DNA from: JAFCBV01 sp965370715
GTDB lineage: Archaea; EX4484-52; B79-G9
Length of the DNA: 25,793 nt
Direction of reading: 5' to 3'
Assembly: GCA_965370715.1 (NCBI GenBank)
Contig: CBDUVQ010000003.1
Coordinates: 1-25,793 of the forward strand
Part shown: positions 7,881 through 16,779 of the stretch, piece after piece
Layout of the letters: each line of letters begins with the position of its first letter
How positions within the stretch are numbered: the first letter of the stretch is position 1
The notes under the pieces: generated by a model
Told to the model about the DNA's origin: nothing
The model's input: only the letters and a program-made list of their open reading frames with translations
Database searches by the model: none
Made by a program: the position numbers and the translations under genes

Positions 7881-7901
7881 GATAAATATGGGTCTTAGTC
7901 G

Positions 7902-8636
7902 CTATCTTGCGCCCTGTATCCAGTCATTTATGAGAGAAATGTACTTGTATATGCCCTGTTCGCGCTTCATCTGAAAAACAATCCTGCCAAGTGCTTCGCC
8001 ATCCATTGAAACAGCAATAAGTGTTATCTCTTTTTCAGAAAATATGTCTGCTTCATACGGTATTGAAATGCGCGCTGTTTTTTTGCCGGGAAGTGCAAGC
8101 AGGGTTTTTTGCTCAAAAACCCACGTCTTTGGATAACCGACAGGCATAATAACGATGTCTGTTTCGCCTGTCTCGGATGTTGCGCTTATTGTTATTTTAT
8201 TGTCATATATGCGCGGTTTTGACAATAAAATCTCCCGGGACGGAGGACGATAGTCTGTGACGCTGAAATTGTATTCTGCAAGCTGAAATGCATCATTTGC
8301 ATAGTGGCCAAAAAGCAGGGCTGTGTAATTCCCGGGTTGCTCAATATATGCAAATACATTGAAACTCTCTCTTTCACCAGGCATCACAGCATCTTTTGTG
8401 CTCCATGCTGAAAAAATTTCAGAGCCATCTTTTAGCACAGAAAGCCTGACCCGAGCAGCATAGGACACGCTTCCTGTATTGTAAAGCTCTGGCGCGCTCA
8501 AAAGAAGCCCCCTAGAAAAGGTGTGCGCCTCCTTCATCTCTGACAATATCAGGCCTTCTATATTTACATTCACTGATGCGGCAAATACAACCGGAGAAAC
8601 CAATGCCACAAAAAGAAAAAAATACAAAAGCCTCAT
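7902..8636 (-). CDS. Exported beta-rich protein, unknown family
   Basis: This is a 244-residue protein with a clear cleavable signal peptide (MRLLYFFLFVALVSPVVFA, probable cleavage near residue 19-20) and no second TM segment, so it is released or held by partners. The mature part looks like two Ig-like beta domains (about 22-125 and 130-225), ending in a short amphipathic helix. The first half has the N-terminal strand and 'PGNYTALL'-type strand seen in CARDB/NEW3-like domains; no family is recognised with confidence. It starts 9 nt after the 178-aa gene and forms an operon with it and the CheC homologue. It is probably an extracellular subunit or ligand of the surface complex. Confidence 0.8.
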   Translation of the reverse strand: MRLLYFFLFVALVSPVVFAASVNVNIEGLILSEMKEAHTFSRGLLLSAPELYNTGSVSYAARVRLSVLKDGSEIFSAWSTKDAVMPGERESFNVFAYIEQPGNYTALLFGHYANDAFQLAEYNFSVTDYRPPSREILLSKPRIYDNKITISATSETGETDIVIMPVGYPKTWVFEQKTLLALPGKKTARISIPYEADIFSEKEITLIAVSMDGEALGRIVFQMKREQGIYKYISLINDWIQGAR

Positions 8637-8645
8637 AGCCCTTTT

Positions 8646-9182
8646 TTAGAGCCATTTTATAAATATGTTTGAGACCGCGTTTTTAGGCACGATTTTTATA
8701 ACGCGGACTTTGCCGCTGTAGTTTCCGATTAAAGTACTGTTTTGCGTGCGAAGGATAATTTGGACCTCTTCTGATGCTCCCGGCTCAAACAAATATCCTG
8801 TTTCATTAAATTCCAACATATTTTTTATATTGCCCTCAACCTCAAATAAAACACGCGCCCTGTGCCTTGCGCTGTTTGAAATCTGAATGGCTTTTCTTGC
8901 ATAATTTCCGCCTGAAGGAACAATTCCGAAGTTAAGCACATCTGTATCTGCCGCAAAACCAATAGAAGGCACTTCGCTTTTTGGGTCAGATATCTCGACA
9001 AATGCATCATACGCCTCGCTTTGGCTCTTGAAAAACAGGTTTTCTGCAGAACTGCTTGTCATTGCGCCACGAAAAGAAAACACTCCGTAAAATAGCAAAA
9101 AAACCGTAAAAACAATAAGAAGAATTGATGCATTAACTATTTTTTTTTTGTTCATTTTTGTACCTGCGGGTTTTACATTCAT
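8646..9182 (-). CDS. Membrane-anchored HYDIN/PapD-like Ig protein
   Basis: This is a 178-residue protein with a Lys-rich N-terminus, one TM helix (~15-36) and an extracellular domain (~75-170) with the pattern of HYDIN/ASH or PapD-like Ig folds: 'LNFGIVPSGG' opening strand, 'ISNSARHRARV' second strand, then 'FEPGASEEVQIIL' and 'GNYSGKVRV'. Such domains are protein-protein interaction units. Its ATG shares one base with the CheC-type gene's TAA (TAATG at 9184-9180), so the two are translationally coupled. This ties the cytosolic phosphatase to an envelope protein. An in-frame Met at codon 10 is a less likely start. Confidence 0.82.
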   Translation of the reverse strand: MNVKPAGTKMNKKKIVNASILLIVFTVFLLFYGVFSFRGAMTSSSAENLFFKSQSEAYDAFVEISDPKSEVPSIGFAADTDVLNFGIVPSGGNYARKAIQISNSARHRARVLFEVEGNIKNMLEFNETGYLFEPGASEEVQIILRTQNSTLIGNYSGKVRVIKIVPKNAVSNIFIKWL

Positions 9183-9769
9183 TACGTGAGTTTCTTAAGC
9201 GCTTTTTCAGACAGGATTAAAAAGGTCTTTCCATTGACCTGAATATCAGGTATCGTGAATTTGTTTTCAAATACCAGAACCTTTATTTCATTGAATGTTT
9301 CACCAAGCCCGAAATCATCTATTGCCTTATACGGATTGACAGAAGATGTTGGCTCATGTGTAATTATCCTGCCGGAAATTCTGGCAACAAGAGCATCAAC
9401 ATAGTATCCAGTCATAATGTTCAAAAGTTCGTTCACTACAGAAAAGTTCTTGTCGTCCAATGTCTTAAAAGTTCCTATTTCCTTGTGAAGCAGCAAATCT
9501 GCCAATGCAAGTATATTTGATGGTACAGCACTCAGTGCAACCACGCCCTTGACAACTCCACTCAACTTTAAATAAATCATAAGGTTCTCGGAACCGTCCT
9601 TGTTTACAAATGCAGGAACATCATTTAAAAGCATCTGCTCTGTATTCTGCTTTATCAACTGAACATCCCTGCCAAGAGTGCCTGCAAGAGCCTGTATCGC
9701 ACCGGATGAAGATGCACCCCACATTTCATCCAATGCGTTTTTTTCAGTATCAGATAATTGAGCATTCAT
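9182..9769 (-). CDS. CheC/CheX-family phosphatase homologue
   Basis: This is a 195-residue cytosolic protein, the usual length of CheC. Residues 110-140 contain the CheC/CheX/FliY phosphatase signature (D/S)-x3-E-x2-N-x22-P exactly: Ser110, Glu114, Asn117, Pro140. The surrounding NELLNIMTGYYVDALV matches the second CheC active-site helix closely. The equivalent N-terminal site is degenerate (Asn11-x3-Glu15-x2-Gly18, no Pro), so only one of the two pseudosymmetric sites should work. Family members dephosphorylate CheY-P in chemotaxis. No CheY, CheA, CheD or receptor is present in the window. It is the first gene of a coupled trio with two envelope proteins, under a promoter at ~9800. Membership in the family is secure; a role in classical chemotaxis is not. 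Confidence 0.88.
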   Translation of the reverse strand: MNAQLSDTEKNALDEMWGASSSGAIQALAGTLGRDVQLIKQNTEQMLLNDVPAFVNKDGSENLMIYLKLSGVVKGVVALSAVPSNILALADLLLHKEIGTFKTLDDKNFSVVNELLNIMTGYYVDALVARISGRIITHEPTSSVNPYKAIDDFGLGETFNEIKVLVFENKFTIPDIQVNGKTFLILSEKALKKLT

Positions 9770-9797
9770 AAGAGTCCCTTCAAACTACTAAGGTATG

Positions 9798-9815
9798 CAA
9801 TTTAATATAAATATT
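9798..9815 (-). promoter_or_regulatory. Promoter upstream of the CheC-type operon
   Basis: The 138-bp gap is AT-rich and holds a TATA-like AATATTTATATTAAATT on the minus strand, centred ~37 nt before the ATG at 9769, implying a leader of about 10 nt. This is the largest gap within the surface locus and probably separates two transcription units. Confidence 0.45.
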
Positions 9816-9890
9816 CGTAAATGTTATGATTTTTTTCTCTAAGGATATACATAAAAGCACATTGCATTAACGCCTACATCACTAAATGTT

Positions 9891-9907
9891 TTAAAACAAG
9901 GTTTTAA
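9891..9907. other. Perfect 7-bp AT-rich inverted repeat after the 328-aa gene
   Basis: TTAAAAC-AAG-GTTTTAA is a perfect 7-bp stem with a 3-nt loop, starting immediately after the stop codon (9908-9910) of the upstream gene. It could be a weak terminator or a dimeric regulator site upstream of the CheC-type promoter. No T-run follows on the minus strand. Confidence 0.35.
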
Positions 9908-10894
9908 TTACCTGTGCGGTTTTTGGCTCGCCCCTCGCCTTGAATACATCACAATGAAAAACAATGCAACAGGAACAATGAATACCCACCACGGCATGGA
10001 TGAACTTGGAATCTTAATAACTGAAGCAGAAGGCTCTGCCTGAACATCCAACTCTTTAAATGTCACATCAGCGCTCTTTGACGCGCGCGATGTCATGTAA
10101 TCAACTTCTGAAAAAACCTCGTGAGTTCCGGGAGAGACTTCATCAGAACCAAAAACCACTGCAAGTGTTTGCGTGCTCTTTGGGGGAATATACCGCTGCC
10201 CTGAAAATCTGGATTCTTCTGTGCTTGAGTTGCCTTCATACACCACAACATTTTTTGCCATTGCAGATATAGTCACAGTGCCTGTGTTCTTGAAAAACAC
10301 ATTTACAGTCCTGCCACCTGTGTTCTCCCGTCCGGCCACCATATCTAAAATCTGCCCCTGCCGAACAGCATCTCCCGGAACACGAAATATTATATTTATT
10401 GGTGAAACAGCGACAATGTTCACCCCTAAAGCCTCTCCTGCCGGAACGTATGGCGATGAATGTATTGAAATAAGATGGTATCCCGGCTCTGCATCTTCCG
10501 GCACCTTTATGACAATATTTATTTTCCTCCAGCCGCGCAATGCCCCTGATGACGTGTCAATGGATTTTTCCTGTGGGGAAAGCACAACAGGATTGTTTGG
10601 AAAAAGAACCCATGAAGCAGTGTCCTCCTCTGAATATTCATCAACAAGTGCGGAATATGCGGGCTTGCTGAAAAACTCAGGCATACCGCGCGTTGCCTTC
10701 AGCTGTATCAAAAGGTCTTCTGTTGATGCAGTAACTATAAAGAACTCTGCGACAGTTTCCTGATCACGCTCAAGCATTCCGAGGTCAAGCAAGGGCGGTG
10801 AAACGCCTACCTGATATTCCCTTGCCGCATAAGACATATCCGGCAATGCTGCAAGCGCAAAAATCAAAATCAATAAATAGATATTTTTTCTCAT
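9908..10894 (-). CDS. Exported, C-terminally anchored Ig-like protein
   Basis: This is a 328-residue protein: signal peptide (~1-23), two beta-sandwich domains (~26-170 and ~185-285), one TM helix near the C-terminus (~300-318) and an 11-residue basic cytosolic tail. The opening strand 'VGVSPPLLDLGMLERDQ' and the 'WRKINIVIKVPEDAEPGYHLISI' stretch (beginning ~residue 121) fit PapD-like/NEW3-like Ig domains. The layout recalls bacterial DUF916-type wall-associated proteins (Ig-like domain pair plus C-terminal TM), but I cannot confirm that homology. It starts 11 nt after the 1,955-aa gene and is the last gene of the first transcription unit of the locus. It is probably an accessory surface subunit. 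Confidence 0.83.
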   Translation of the reverse strand: MRKNIYLLILIFALAALPDMSYAAREYQVGVSPPLLDLGMLERDQETVAEFFIVTASTEDLLIQLKATRGMPEFFSKPAYSALVDEYSEEDTASWVLFPNNPVVLSPQEKSIDTSSGALRGWRKINIVIKVPEDAEPGYHLISIHSSPYVPAGEALGVNIVAVSPINIIFRVPGDAVRQGQILDMVAGRENTGGRTVNVFFKNTGTVTISAMAKNVVVYEGNSSTEESRFSGQRYIPPKSTQTLAVVFGSDEVSPGTHEVFSEVDYMTSRASKSADVTFKELDVQAEPSASVIKIPSSSMPWWVFIVPVALFFIVMYSRRGASQKPHR

Positions 10895-10905
10895 AACTTC
10901 GCCTT

Positions 10906-13900
10906 TTATTTTTTGTCAATATCCTTCAGCTTGTCAGCAGTCCTCTTGCTCAATTCCTGATAAGCGGATTCGGTTATTGTGCCGTCCTTGACTTCTCTCT
11001 CAAGAAGGTTCTGCATACGTACCAGCTTTTCGCGCTCAGCCAAAAACTCCTGGCGTGCCTCCTTCTCCTTCCTGAACAGGTGAGCAGCCCTCATCATTAT
11101 TGCAGGGGATCTGAAAAACAATTTCATCCTGCGCTTGAGCCGGAAAGTCCAGATAAATGCAAATGCCGCGAGAACCGCGAGCAATATCATGATAACAAAC
11201 AGCCACGGCGGAATAATTTTCGTTGGAACAATATCAATATACTGGGCACCCTTTAAAAGAACTTCTGCCCTATCAAGAAGGTTCTTTGTAAGAAGTATGT
11301 GGTTGTGCGCCTCCTCGTAGCTCGCATTTGCGAGCTTTGCTTCAGCAAGGCCTATTTCGTTTTCAGCGCGCTCAAGAACCGGGATGACCTGGCTGATATT
11401 TTTGCCTGCAGTTCCTGCAAAATCCATTTCTTCCTGAAGAGCCTGCAAGCGAACTTTTAAAGCCCGTATTTCCGCAAGAAGCATCTCTTCTACTGACTGA
11501 AAAATCGTCAGCTGCGAGAGTTTTTCGTCACTTGCCTCGTTTCCTTTTGCTGTAAAAACAAGGTCATATGTTCCGATATCCGCGTTGTCGGGTATATTAA
11601 ACTCAAACAGGAAAGCTGTGCTGTTCCCACTGGCGAGATCCTGTGCTGTGTCCGGGCGAAGCGTGTACCATGTGTGCGGAACCCCTGTAAGTGTTAAAGA
11701 TATATTATTGACAGGCAAATCCCCTGTATTTTTTATCTCAATTGTGCTTATGTCGGTCCAGCCGCGCACTGTGCTTACATTTTTTGGATAGCGCATAATA
11801 GAAATTATGTATAACTCGCTTCTTCCTGCTGTTGCGCCCGTATCAGCAACCACAGCAGCTGTCGGTGTCTCAGGAATATAGGGCTTTTCTATCGGCGGTT
11901 GCATGACAGAAAATGTGTCATGAGCCATCCAGCTAAAGCCAGAAGAAGTGTCGTTTGTAGGCGTTACCTTGGCATATAGCCAGTAATTGCCATAAGGCTG
12001 TGAGGAGAGTATATATGCTTTAAGCGGGAGATAAATCGTGGAATCCTTGCCTACATACGCATGCATTGAAGCAGAATACCATGATTTTTCCTCAGTGCCT
12101 GCGTTTGACACCCAGTATTCAACAAATATGTCCTGTCCGGCTCCTGCTTTATTTTCAACAATAATTTCAAAATCAATATATTCTCCCGGATAGCGCTCGT
12201 GCTGCGTTAAGGACAGCATAACATCATACCATGTACGAACACCAGGATTAAAGCTGTTCTCAGCAAACCCAATCCTGCCGCCATATGTTGCATTTATATG
12301 AATCCAGTATGGGTCTGATGTTGAAATCCCTGAAAGGCTAACAATGTATTTCGGACCAAGTGCTGTGTCTTCTCTTACAACGCGCGAATCCGAGATATTG
12401 AATGCTGTGTCAAGCACAGACATGACAGAATCATTTGAAAGAAAGAAGTCTCTGTATAAACTAAAATCCATTTCATCTGGCGCGATATACGCACCGAATA
12501 TATCTTTTACCCAAACACGAAAAGCTATTCTTGTGTCCTCAAATGATGGGTTGACAATATCGATGGTTATTGGTACTGAATAAACCTCAAAAGTCGCATT
12601 CTTCTGAACAGTCACTGTTTCATTAGATAGATCATCATAAAACACAGTCTCTGAAATTACTGTATATGTACCTGCATCAGAAACGCATATGGAAAATAAT
12701 TGCCGTATCCTTTCATTGATAGATATTTCGTAGTTCGTATTTTCAAACCACACTTCATTATCCTTTCGAATTTCAATGCTTACATTCGGGTTAATGTCCG
12801 CTGAATTCCACAGGTCATACGCCACATAATCTATTGTGCCGTCTGTGCACTGTGCATCCCCTTCAGGATATTTTGCTGCGGTTGTATTCAAGGAAATAGT
12901 CAGATTCCAGTGCACCTTAAACTGCGAAGTTATGGTTCCCAAAGCCCCTGTGTTGTCAGCAGTTTTTATGGAAAGATTATATTGACCTCTCTGGTTGGTT
13001 GTCGGAGAGTCCATGCTTGCGTTCACAGGATTAAAGCTGTCCGGAAAAACAGAGCGCCACATAGTTAGGTCATCCACACTTCCATTGAATGTCATGTTTG
13101 ACGTGAATATTGTTCCATCCGGTGCGGTAACATTTGCAAAAGTCCAATTGATGCCATTGCCGGACATGTCCGTCACATTCACAACAAGTTCAACAGAATT
13201 ATTCTGCCCAAAAGAAATTGAAGACAAGGAACTGTTCATTGGTGGCGCAATATGGGGAACAATTGATATGTTTACTGTAAGGTTTTCAGGTGTCGTGTCC
13301 GGTGTCTGTGCAGAAATGATGTAGGTTGTATTATAATTTCCTTTTCCGGGAAGAGTGACATTGTATGAAACCAACACATATCTTGTTTCAGCGTATTGCA
13401 GGGTGAAATTTGTCTCATTCAAATAAGTATAATTTGCCCCTGAAGGAGAAATCGTAATGTTTATCGGTGCATTGCCTGTGTTGTTTATTTCAATTATGCA
13501 TACAATGCCTTCATCTTCTGCCTCGGCGCCTGTGTATGAAGGCGGTGTCCTGCTCCAGGACTTGTTTTCAGGGACAGATATGTTCAGTACGAATATGTCA
13601 TAGCCGTCGTCGGCTGCGCTCACATTGACGGTCCCTGTATAATTGCCTGCTTCATATGTTTGCGGAACAGTTACATTGACTGCAACAATGTTTGTATTGT
13701 TTGGCGCAATGGTTGAGATATTAACAGGGGTAAAATTCACAATAAATGATGCAGGAAGACCGCTCACAGAAAAAGTTATGTTTGAAGCGTTTGTGTTCCC
13801 GAATGACGTGACATTAAAAGAGCCAACCTCCTGAGTCTCGCCGTCGCCGACTATGCCTGTGATATTGGTTTCGGGCACTTCTATTTTGGGGTTCAAAAGA

Positions 13901-16773
13901 ACAGATATGTTAAATGTTGCATTGGCTTCGCTATTTGTCAAGTCCGAATTCATCCATGCAGTTGTCGTATTTATCTGGTAAATTCCCGGAGTTGTCTGGC
14001 TTGCAACGGTTATGTTAAAAGATTTCAGGCAAAGCGATAATCGTGAAATGTTCCCGCACTCATAAAATGTTGATCCTGATGCAACTGATGGGAGAAAGAG
14101 CGTTATGTTTGCATATTTGGCTGATGCATTTCCTGTGTTTGTTGCGTTCATAGTGAATGTGAAATTCTCTGATGTATACCAGGTTACGTCTGATATGTTT
14201 GAATAAAGAGGATCTACTGACGCCGCCATTGTCGTATTTGGAGGCACAACAATCTGTAAAGTCAGGTTGTCCCAGCCCCCGCCAGCAGAACTTGCGTTTA
14301 TGCTGCCAGTATATGTTGTAGGAGCCTGCCCTACAGGCACAGTGACATTCACTGCAACAATACTTGTGCTGTTTGGCGCAATGGTTGATATATTGACAGG
14401 AGTGAAATTCACTATAAATGATGCAGGAAGGCCGCTCACAAAGAAAGTTATATTTGAAGCGTTTGTGTTCCCGAATGACGTGACATTAAAAGAGCCGACC
14501 TCCTGTGTTTCACCATCAGCAACCATACCTGAAACAATGCTATCAGGAACCTCAATTTTCGGGTTGGGTAGAACAGATATATTGAATGTGGCATTTGCCT
14601 CTGACTTTGTTGTGTCAGGATTTTCCCATGACGTTGTAGTATTTATCTGGTATATTCCGGGCAGGGTCTGGTTGGCAACTGTTATGTTGAATGACTTTAT
14701 GCAGGAAGCGCCTATCCCGACAAGCCCGCATTCTGCAAATGTCGTGCCTGATGCCACAGATGGCAGATATATTGTAATATTTGTATACCTTGCACTGGCA
14801 TTGCCTGCGTTCGTTGAATTTATTGTGAATGTGAAGTTCTCAGGCACATACCATGTTATGTTTGAGACATTGGCGTAGAGCGGGAAATATGTCGTGTTCA
14901 TATTAGTTGTTGCATCCTCTGTATAAAACGAGTCTGTGTCCCAGCCAGTGTTGTTCGATTTTGATGCTGTGCAGTTCAGGTTGTATGCTCCTGTGAGTGC
15001 AGGGGATGTAAAATTCAGGCGGTACGTCCCGTTCCCGTAGTCTGTTATGTTTGTAAGCTGTCCTGCGCCATAAGTGCAGTTCAATACAGCTCCGGGAATG
15101 TATGTGTCATTTCTTATGTTTTCCACATTTATTGTTGCATTTATCAGCCTGCCGGAAATGCCAAGAGGGTTCTCGACAAAAGTTGTGACTGTGTACTCAT
15201 CAGTCACATTAAATGTTGTAGAGTTTGTGTTCAGCAAATCCTCGGCTGCATCATACGCATAAACTGTGAAATTCCATGTGCCTGTCTGGTTTGTTGCCGT
15301 GATATTAAAGTAGTTTGAAAATATTTTGTCCCCTGCTGTCGCATCTCCATGAGCAGAGTCTCCGTCATCATAAAGTATTATTGTCTGGTCATCGCCGCCG
15401 GTTGCAGGAGTTCCCATGTCAAGTGTTGCGTTTACTGAGGACACTTGACCGTAATCATCCAAAGTCACGTTTCCAAATAAGAGGCTTGTTTCGGCACGAT
15501 TGTAGCCAGAATAATTTGATGATGCAACAATTTCAAACAGAAGCTCGTCCTGGGAAAGAATTGTGCACTTTGGGGGGCTTGCGATATGGTCTCTAAAATC
15601 CTCAATCATTGGCTTATTAGAGTCTGTCGCATTAAAGTAAATGACAGAAGCCTGTAGGATAGACTGCCCGGCAGGTATTGCGGTCTCGTTAAGGGATGCT
15701 CCCATCCGATTAGCGGATGAATTGTATGCTATGTAATAGCTTGAGGTGCCGCTCTGGTTTTCGTGGACAATTCCCATCCCAGCCCCCCCTGACTTGGATG
15801 CTCCATACCATGAGGTTGGATTCGTGCTGTTCCCCCAAAGAGATAGTGGAGGAGTTCCTCCCGGCCAAAAAACTTCTGCTGAATTCAACTCGTTGAATGA
15901 AATTGCTCCGGCAAGTGTGGATGAACGATTTATGCTCTGCCCTACGATGTTCGTGAAATTAGTAACAATGCGCATCCATGAGATGTTTTCATAAAAAATA
16001 TATTTTTTTACCATGAAGCCCTCGTTGGTTTTGTTATCCGGGTCGTTCCAGTATGCCTCATCACCCCGTTGCTCAACAGTAAGCCTTAGCGGGCCTGCTG
16101 TAAATGTTGCGTTGTTTCTAAAATCGAACATCAGCCTTGTCGTACCGTTCTGGAATTCTGTGTATTCCTTTGTCTTGCTGTCTGTGCTCACGGTCCTAAA
16201 AATAGTATTACCAGAGCCGCGCGCACTATAAAATCCGCTGGTATTCTCTGCGCGGATTGTGTCCACCAGCCATTGGATATGTGTGTTGTTCACGCTAAAT
16301 TCCTCTCCATCCCATGAGTAATTGAGTGTAGACGGATAAGACGCAGGCGACTTAACCCCGTTTTCTTCAATGTCAAAATAAATGTAGAAATATCTTTTGG
16401 TGTTCTCGGGGTTCGATCCATTAAGAAGAAAAATCACGGTACCGACAGCGTTTGACGCAGCATCATATCCTGCCAAAGTATCGAATTGGCTTGTAATCTC
16501 ATACATTACACCGCCTGTTGAATTGTGCTCTACAACTCTTGTGGAATTTATGTCAAAAGTTCCTGATGAACCTTTCTGCATGAGAATGTCTGTAAAATTG
16601 AAATCAACTTCAACCGGCCAGTTAAAGCGCGAGTAATCCGTTGTATTTACTTCAACGCCCACCCTGTATTTCCATGCAGTGTCCCACCATGTTGGTGTGC
16701 CTATTGTCTGCGAAAGAGTGCTTATGCTAAGAAGCACGAATGCTGCTGCCAAAACCAATGTTCTTAATTTCAT
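10906..16773 (-). CDS. Giant DUF2341/NEW3-type surface protein with cytosolic coiled coil
   Basis: This is a 1,955-residue type I membrane protein. Domains in order: signal peptide (1-~24); a DUF2341-like N-terminal module opening with WWDTAWKYRV (~27-400); Ig-like domains; two near-identical CARDB+NEW3 units of 224 residues (~623-846 and 847-1070); a further NEW3-like domain after an SWSRTP motif; more Ig-like domains; a juxtamembrane NEW3 domain; a ~90-residue helical pair (~1755-1845); one TM helix (~1855-1877); and a ~75-residue charged cytosolic helix. The tail contains a GTITESAYQELSKR motif like three copies in the adjacent coiled-coil protein. The extracellular part is saturated with N-x-S/T sequons, so probably heavily N-glycosylated. 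The gene starts 6 nt after the coiled-coil gene. Likely role: stalk or adhesin of the surface complex. Confidence 0.9.
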   Translation of the reverse strand: MKLRTLVLAAAFVLLSISTLSQTIGTPTWWDTAWKYRVGVEVNTTDYSRFNWPVEVDFNFTDILMQKGSSGTFDINSTRVVEHNSTGGVMYEITSQFDTLAGYDAASNAVGTVIFLLNGSNPENTKRYFYIYFDIEENGVKSPASYPSTLNYSWDGEEFSVNNTHIQWLVDTIRAENTSGFYSARGSGNTIFRTVSTDSKTKEYTEFQNGTTRLMFDFRNNATFTAGPLRLTVEQRGDEAYWNDPDNKTNEGFMVKKYIFYENISWMRIVTNFTNIVGQSINRSSTLAGAISFNELNSAEVFWPGGTPPLSLWGNSTNPTSWYGASKSGGAGMGIVHENQSGTSSYYIAYNSSANRMGASLNETAIPAGQSILQASVIYFNATDSNKPMIEDFRDHIASPPKCTILSQDELLFEIVASSNYSGYNRAETSLLFGNVTLDDYGQVSSVNATLDMGTPATGGDDQTIILYDDGDSAHGDATAGDKIFSNYFNITATNQTGTWNFTVYAYDAAEDLLNTNSTTFNVTDEYTVTTFVENPLGISGRLINATINVENIRNDTYIPGAVLNCTYGAGQLTNITDYGNGTYRLNFTSPALTGAYNLNCTASKSNNTGWDTDSFYTEDATTNMNTTYFPLYANVSNITWYVPENFTFTINSTNAGNASARYTNITIYLPSVASGTTFAECGLVGIGASCIKSFNITVANQTLPGIYQINTTTSWENPDTTKSEANATFNISVLPNPKIEVPDSIVSGMVADGETQEVGSFNVTSFGNTNASNITFFVSGLPASFIVNFTPVNISTIAPNSTSIVAVNVTVPVGQAPTTYTGSINASSAGGGWDNLTLQIVVPPNTTMAASVDPLYSNISDVTWYTSENFTFTMNATNTGNASAKYANITLFLPSVASGSTFYECGNISRLSLCLKSFNITVASQTTPGIYQINTTTAWMNSDLTNSEANATFNISVLLNPKIEVPETNITGIVGDGETQEVGSFNVTSFGNTNASNITFSVSGLPASFIVNFTPVNISTIAPNNTNIVAVNVTVPQTYEAGNYTGTVNVSAADDGYDIFVLNISVPENKSWSRTPPSYTGAEAEDEGIVCIIEINNTGNAPINITISPSGANYTYLNETNFTLQYAETRYVLVSYNVTLPGKGNYNTTYIISAQTPDTTPENLTVNISIVPHIAPPMNSSLSSISFGQNNSVELVVNVTDMSGNGINWTFANVTAPDGTIFTSNMTFNGSVDDLTMWRSVFPDSFNPVNASMDSPTTNQRGQYNLSIKTADNTGALGTITSQFKVHWNLTISLNTTAAKYPEGDAQCTDGTIDYVAYDLWNSADINPNVSIEIRKDNEVWFENTNYEISINERIRQLFSICVSDAGTYTVISETVFYDDLSNETVTVQKNATFEVYSVPITIDIVNPSFEDTRIAFRVWVKDIFGAYIAPDEMDFSLYRDFFLSNDSVMSVLDTAFNISDSRVVREDTALGPKYIVSLSGISTSDPYWIHINATYGGRIGFAENSFNPGVRTWYDVMLSLTQHERYPGEYIDFEIIVENKAGAGQDIFVEYWVSNAGTEEKSWYSASMHAYVGKDSTIYLPLKAYILSSQPYGNYWLYAKVTPTNDTSSGFSWMAHDTFSVMQPPIEKPYIPETPTAAVVADTGATAGRSELYIISIMRYPKNVSTVRGWTDISTIEIKNTGDLPVNNISLTLTGVPHTWYTLRPDTAQDLASGNSTAFLFEFNIPDNADIGTYDLVFTAKGNEASDEKLSQLTIFQSVEEMLLAEIRALKVRLQALQEEMDFAGTAGKNISQVIPVLERAENEIGLAEAKLANASYEEAHNHILLTKNLLDRAEVLLKGAQYIDIVPTKIIPPWLFVIMILLAVLAAFAFIWTFRLKRRMKLFFRSPAIMMRAAHLFRKEKEARQEFLAEREKLVRMQNLLEREVKDGTITESAYQELSKRTADKLKDIDKK
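13563..14234 (-). repeat. 672-bp in-frame tandem repeat, downstream copy
   Basis: This encodes the second of two consecutive CARDB+NEW3 units in the 1,955-aa protein. The period is 672 bp (224 codons). The best conserved block, DGETQEVGSFNVTSFGNTNA and following, differs from the first copy by about one residue in fifty. A 44-nt stretch (13781-13824) is identical to 14453-14496 including third codon positions. Confidence 0.85.
14235..14906 (-). repeat. 672-bp in-frame tandem repeat, upstream copy
   Basis: This is the first of the two consecutive 224-codon units. Its outer edges are less conserved than its middle; the boundaries given are set by the period and are approximate. Confidence 0.8.
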
Positions 16774-16779
16774 GTATAC

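Noticed and set aside
10173..10763. Plus-strand open frame of ~196 codons opposite the 328-aa gene
   Set aside because: Shadow frame; the minus-strand protein has a signal peptide, Ig-like strands and a TM helix in operon context.
14267..14878. Open frame on the plus strand, ~200 codons, opposite the 1,955-aa gene
   Set aside because: It is the antisense shadow of the repeated domain region; a similar shadow appears opposite the second repeat copy. The minus-strand product has coherent domains, while this one has none and no promoter.
13563..14906. CRISPR or mobile-element repeat
   Set aside because: The repeat is in-frame, 672 bp long, and encodes two Ig-like domains. It has no spacers, terminal inverted repeats or transposase; no CRISPR array or insertion sequence was seen anywhere in the window.
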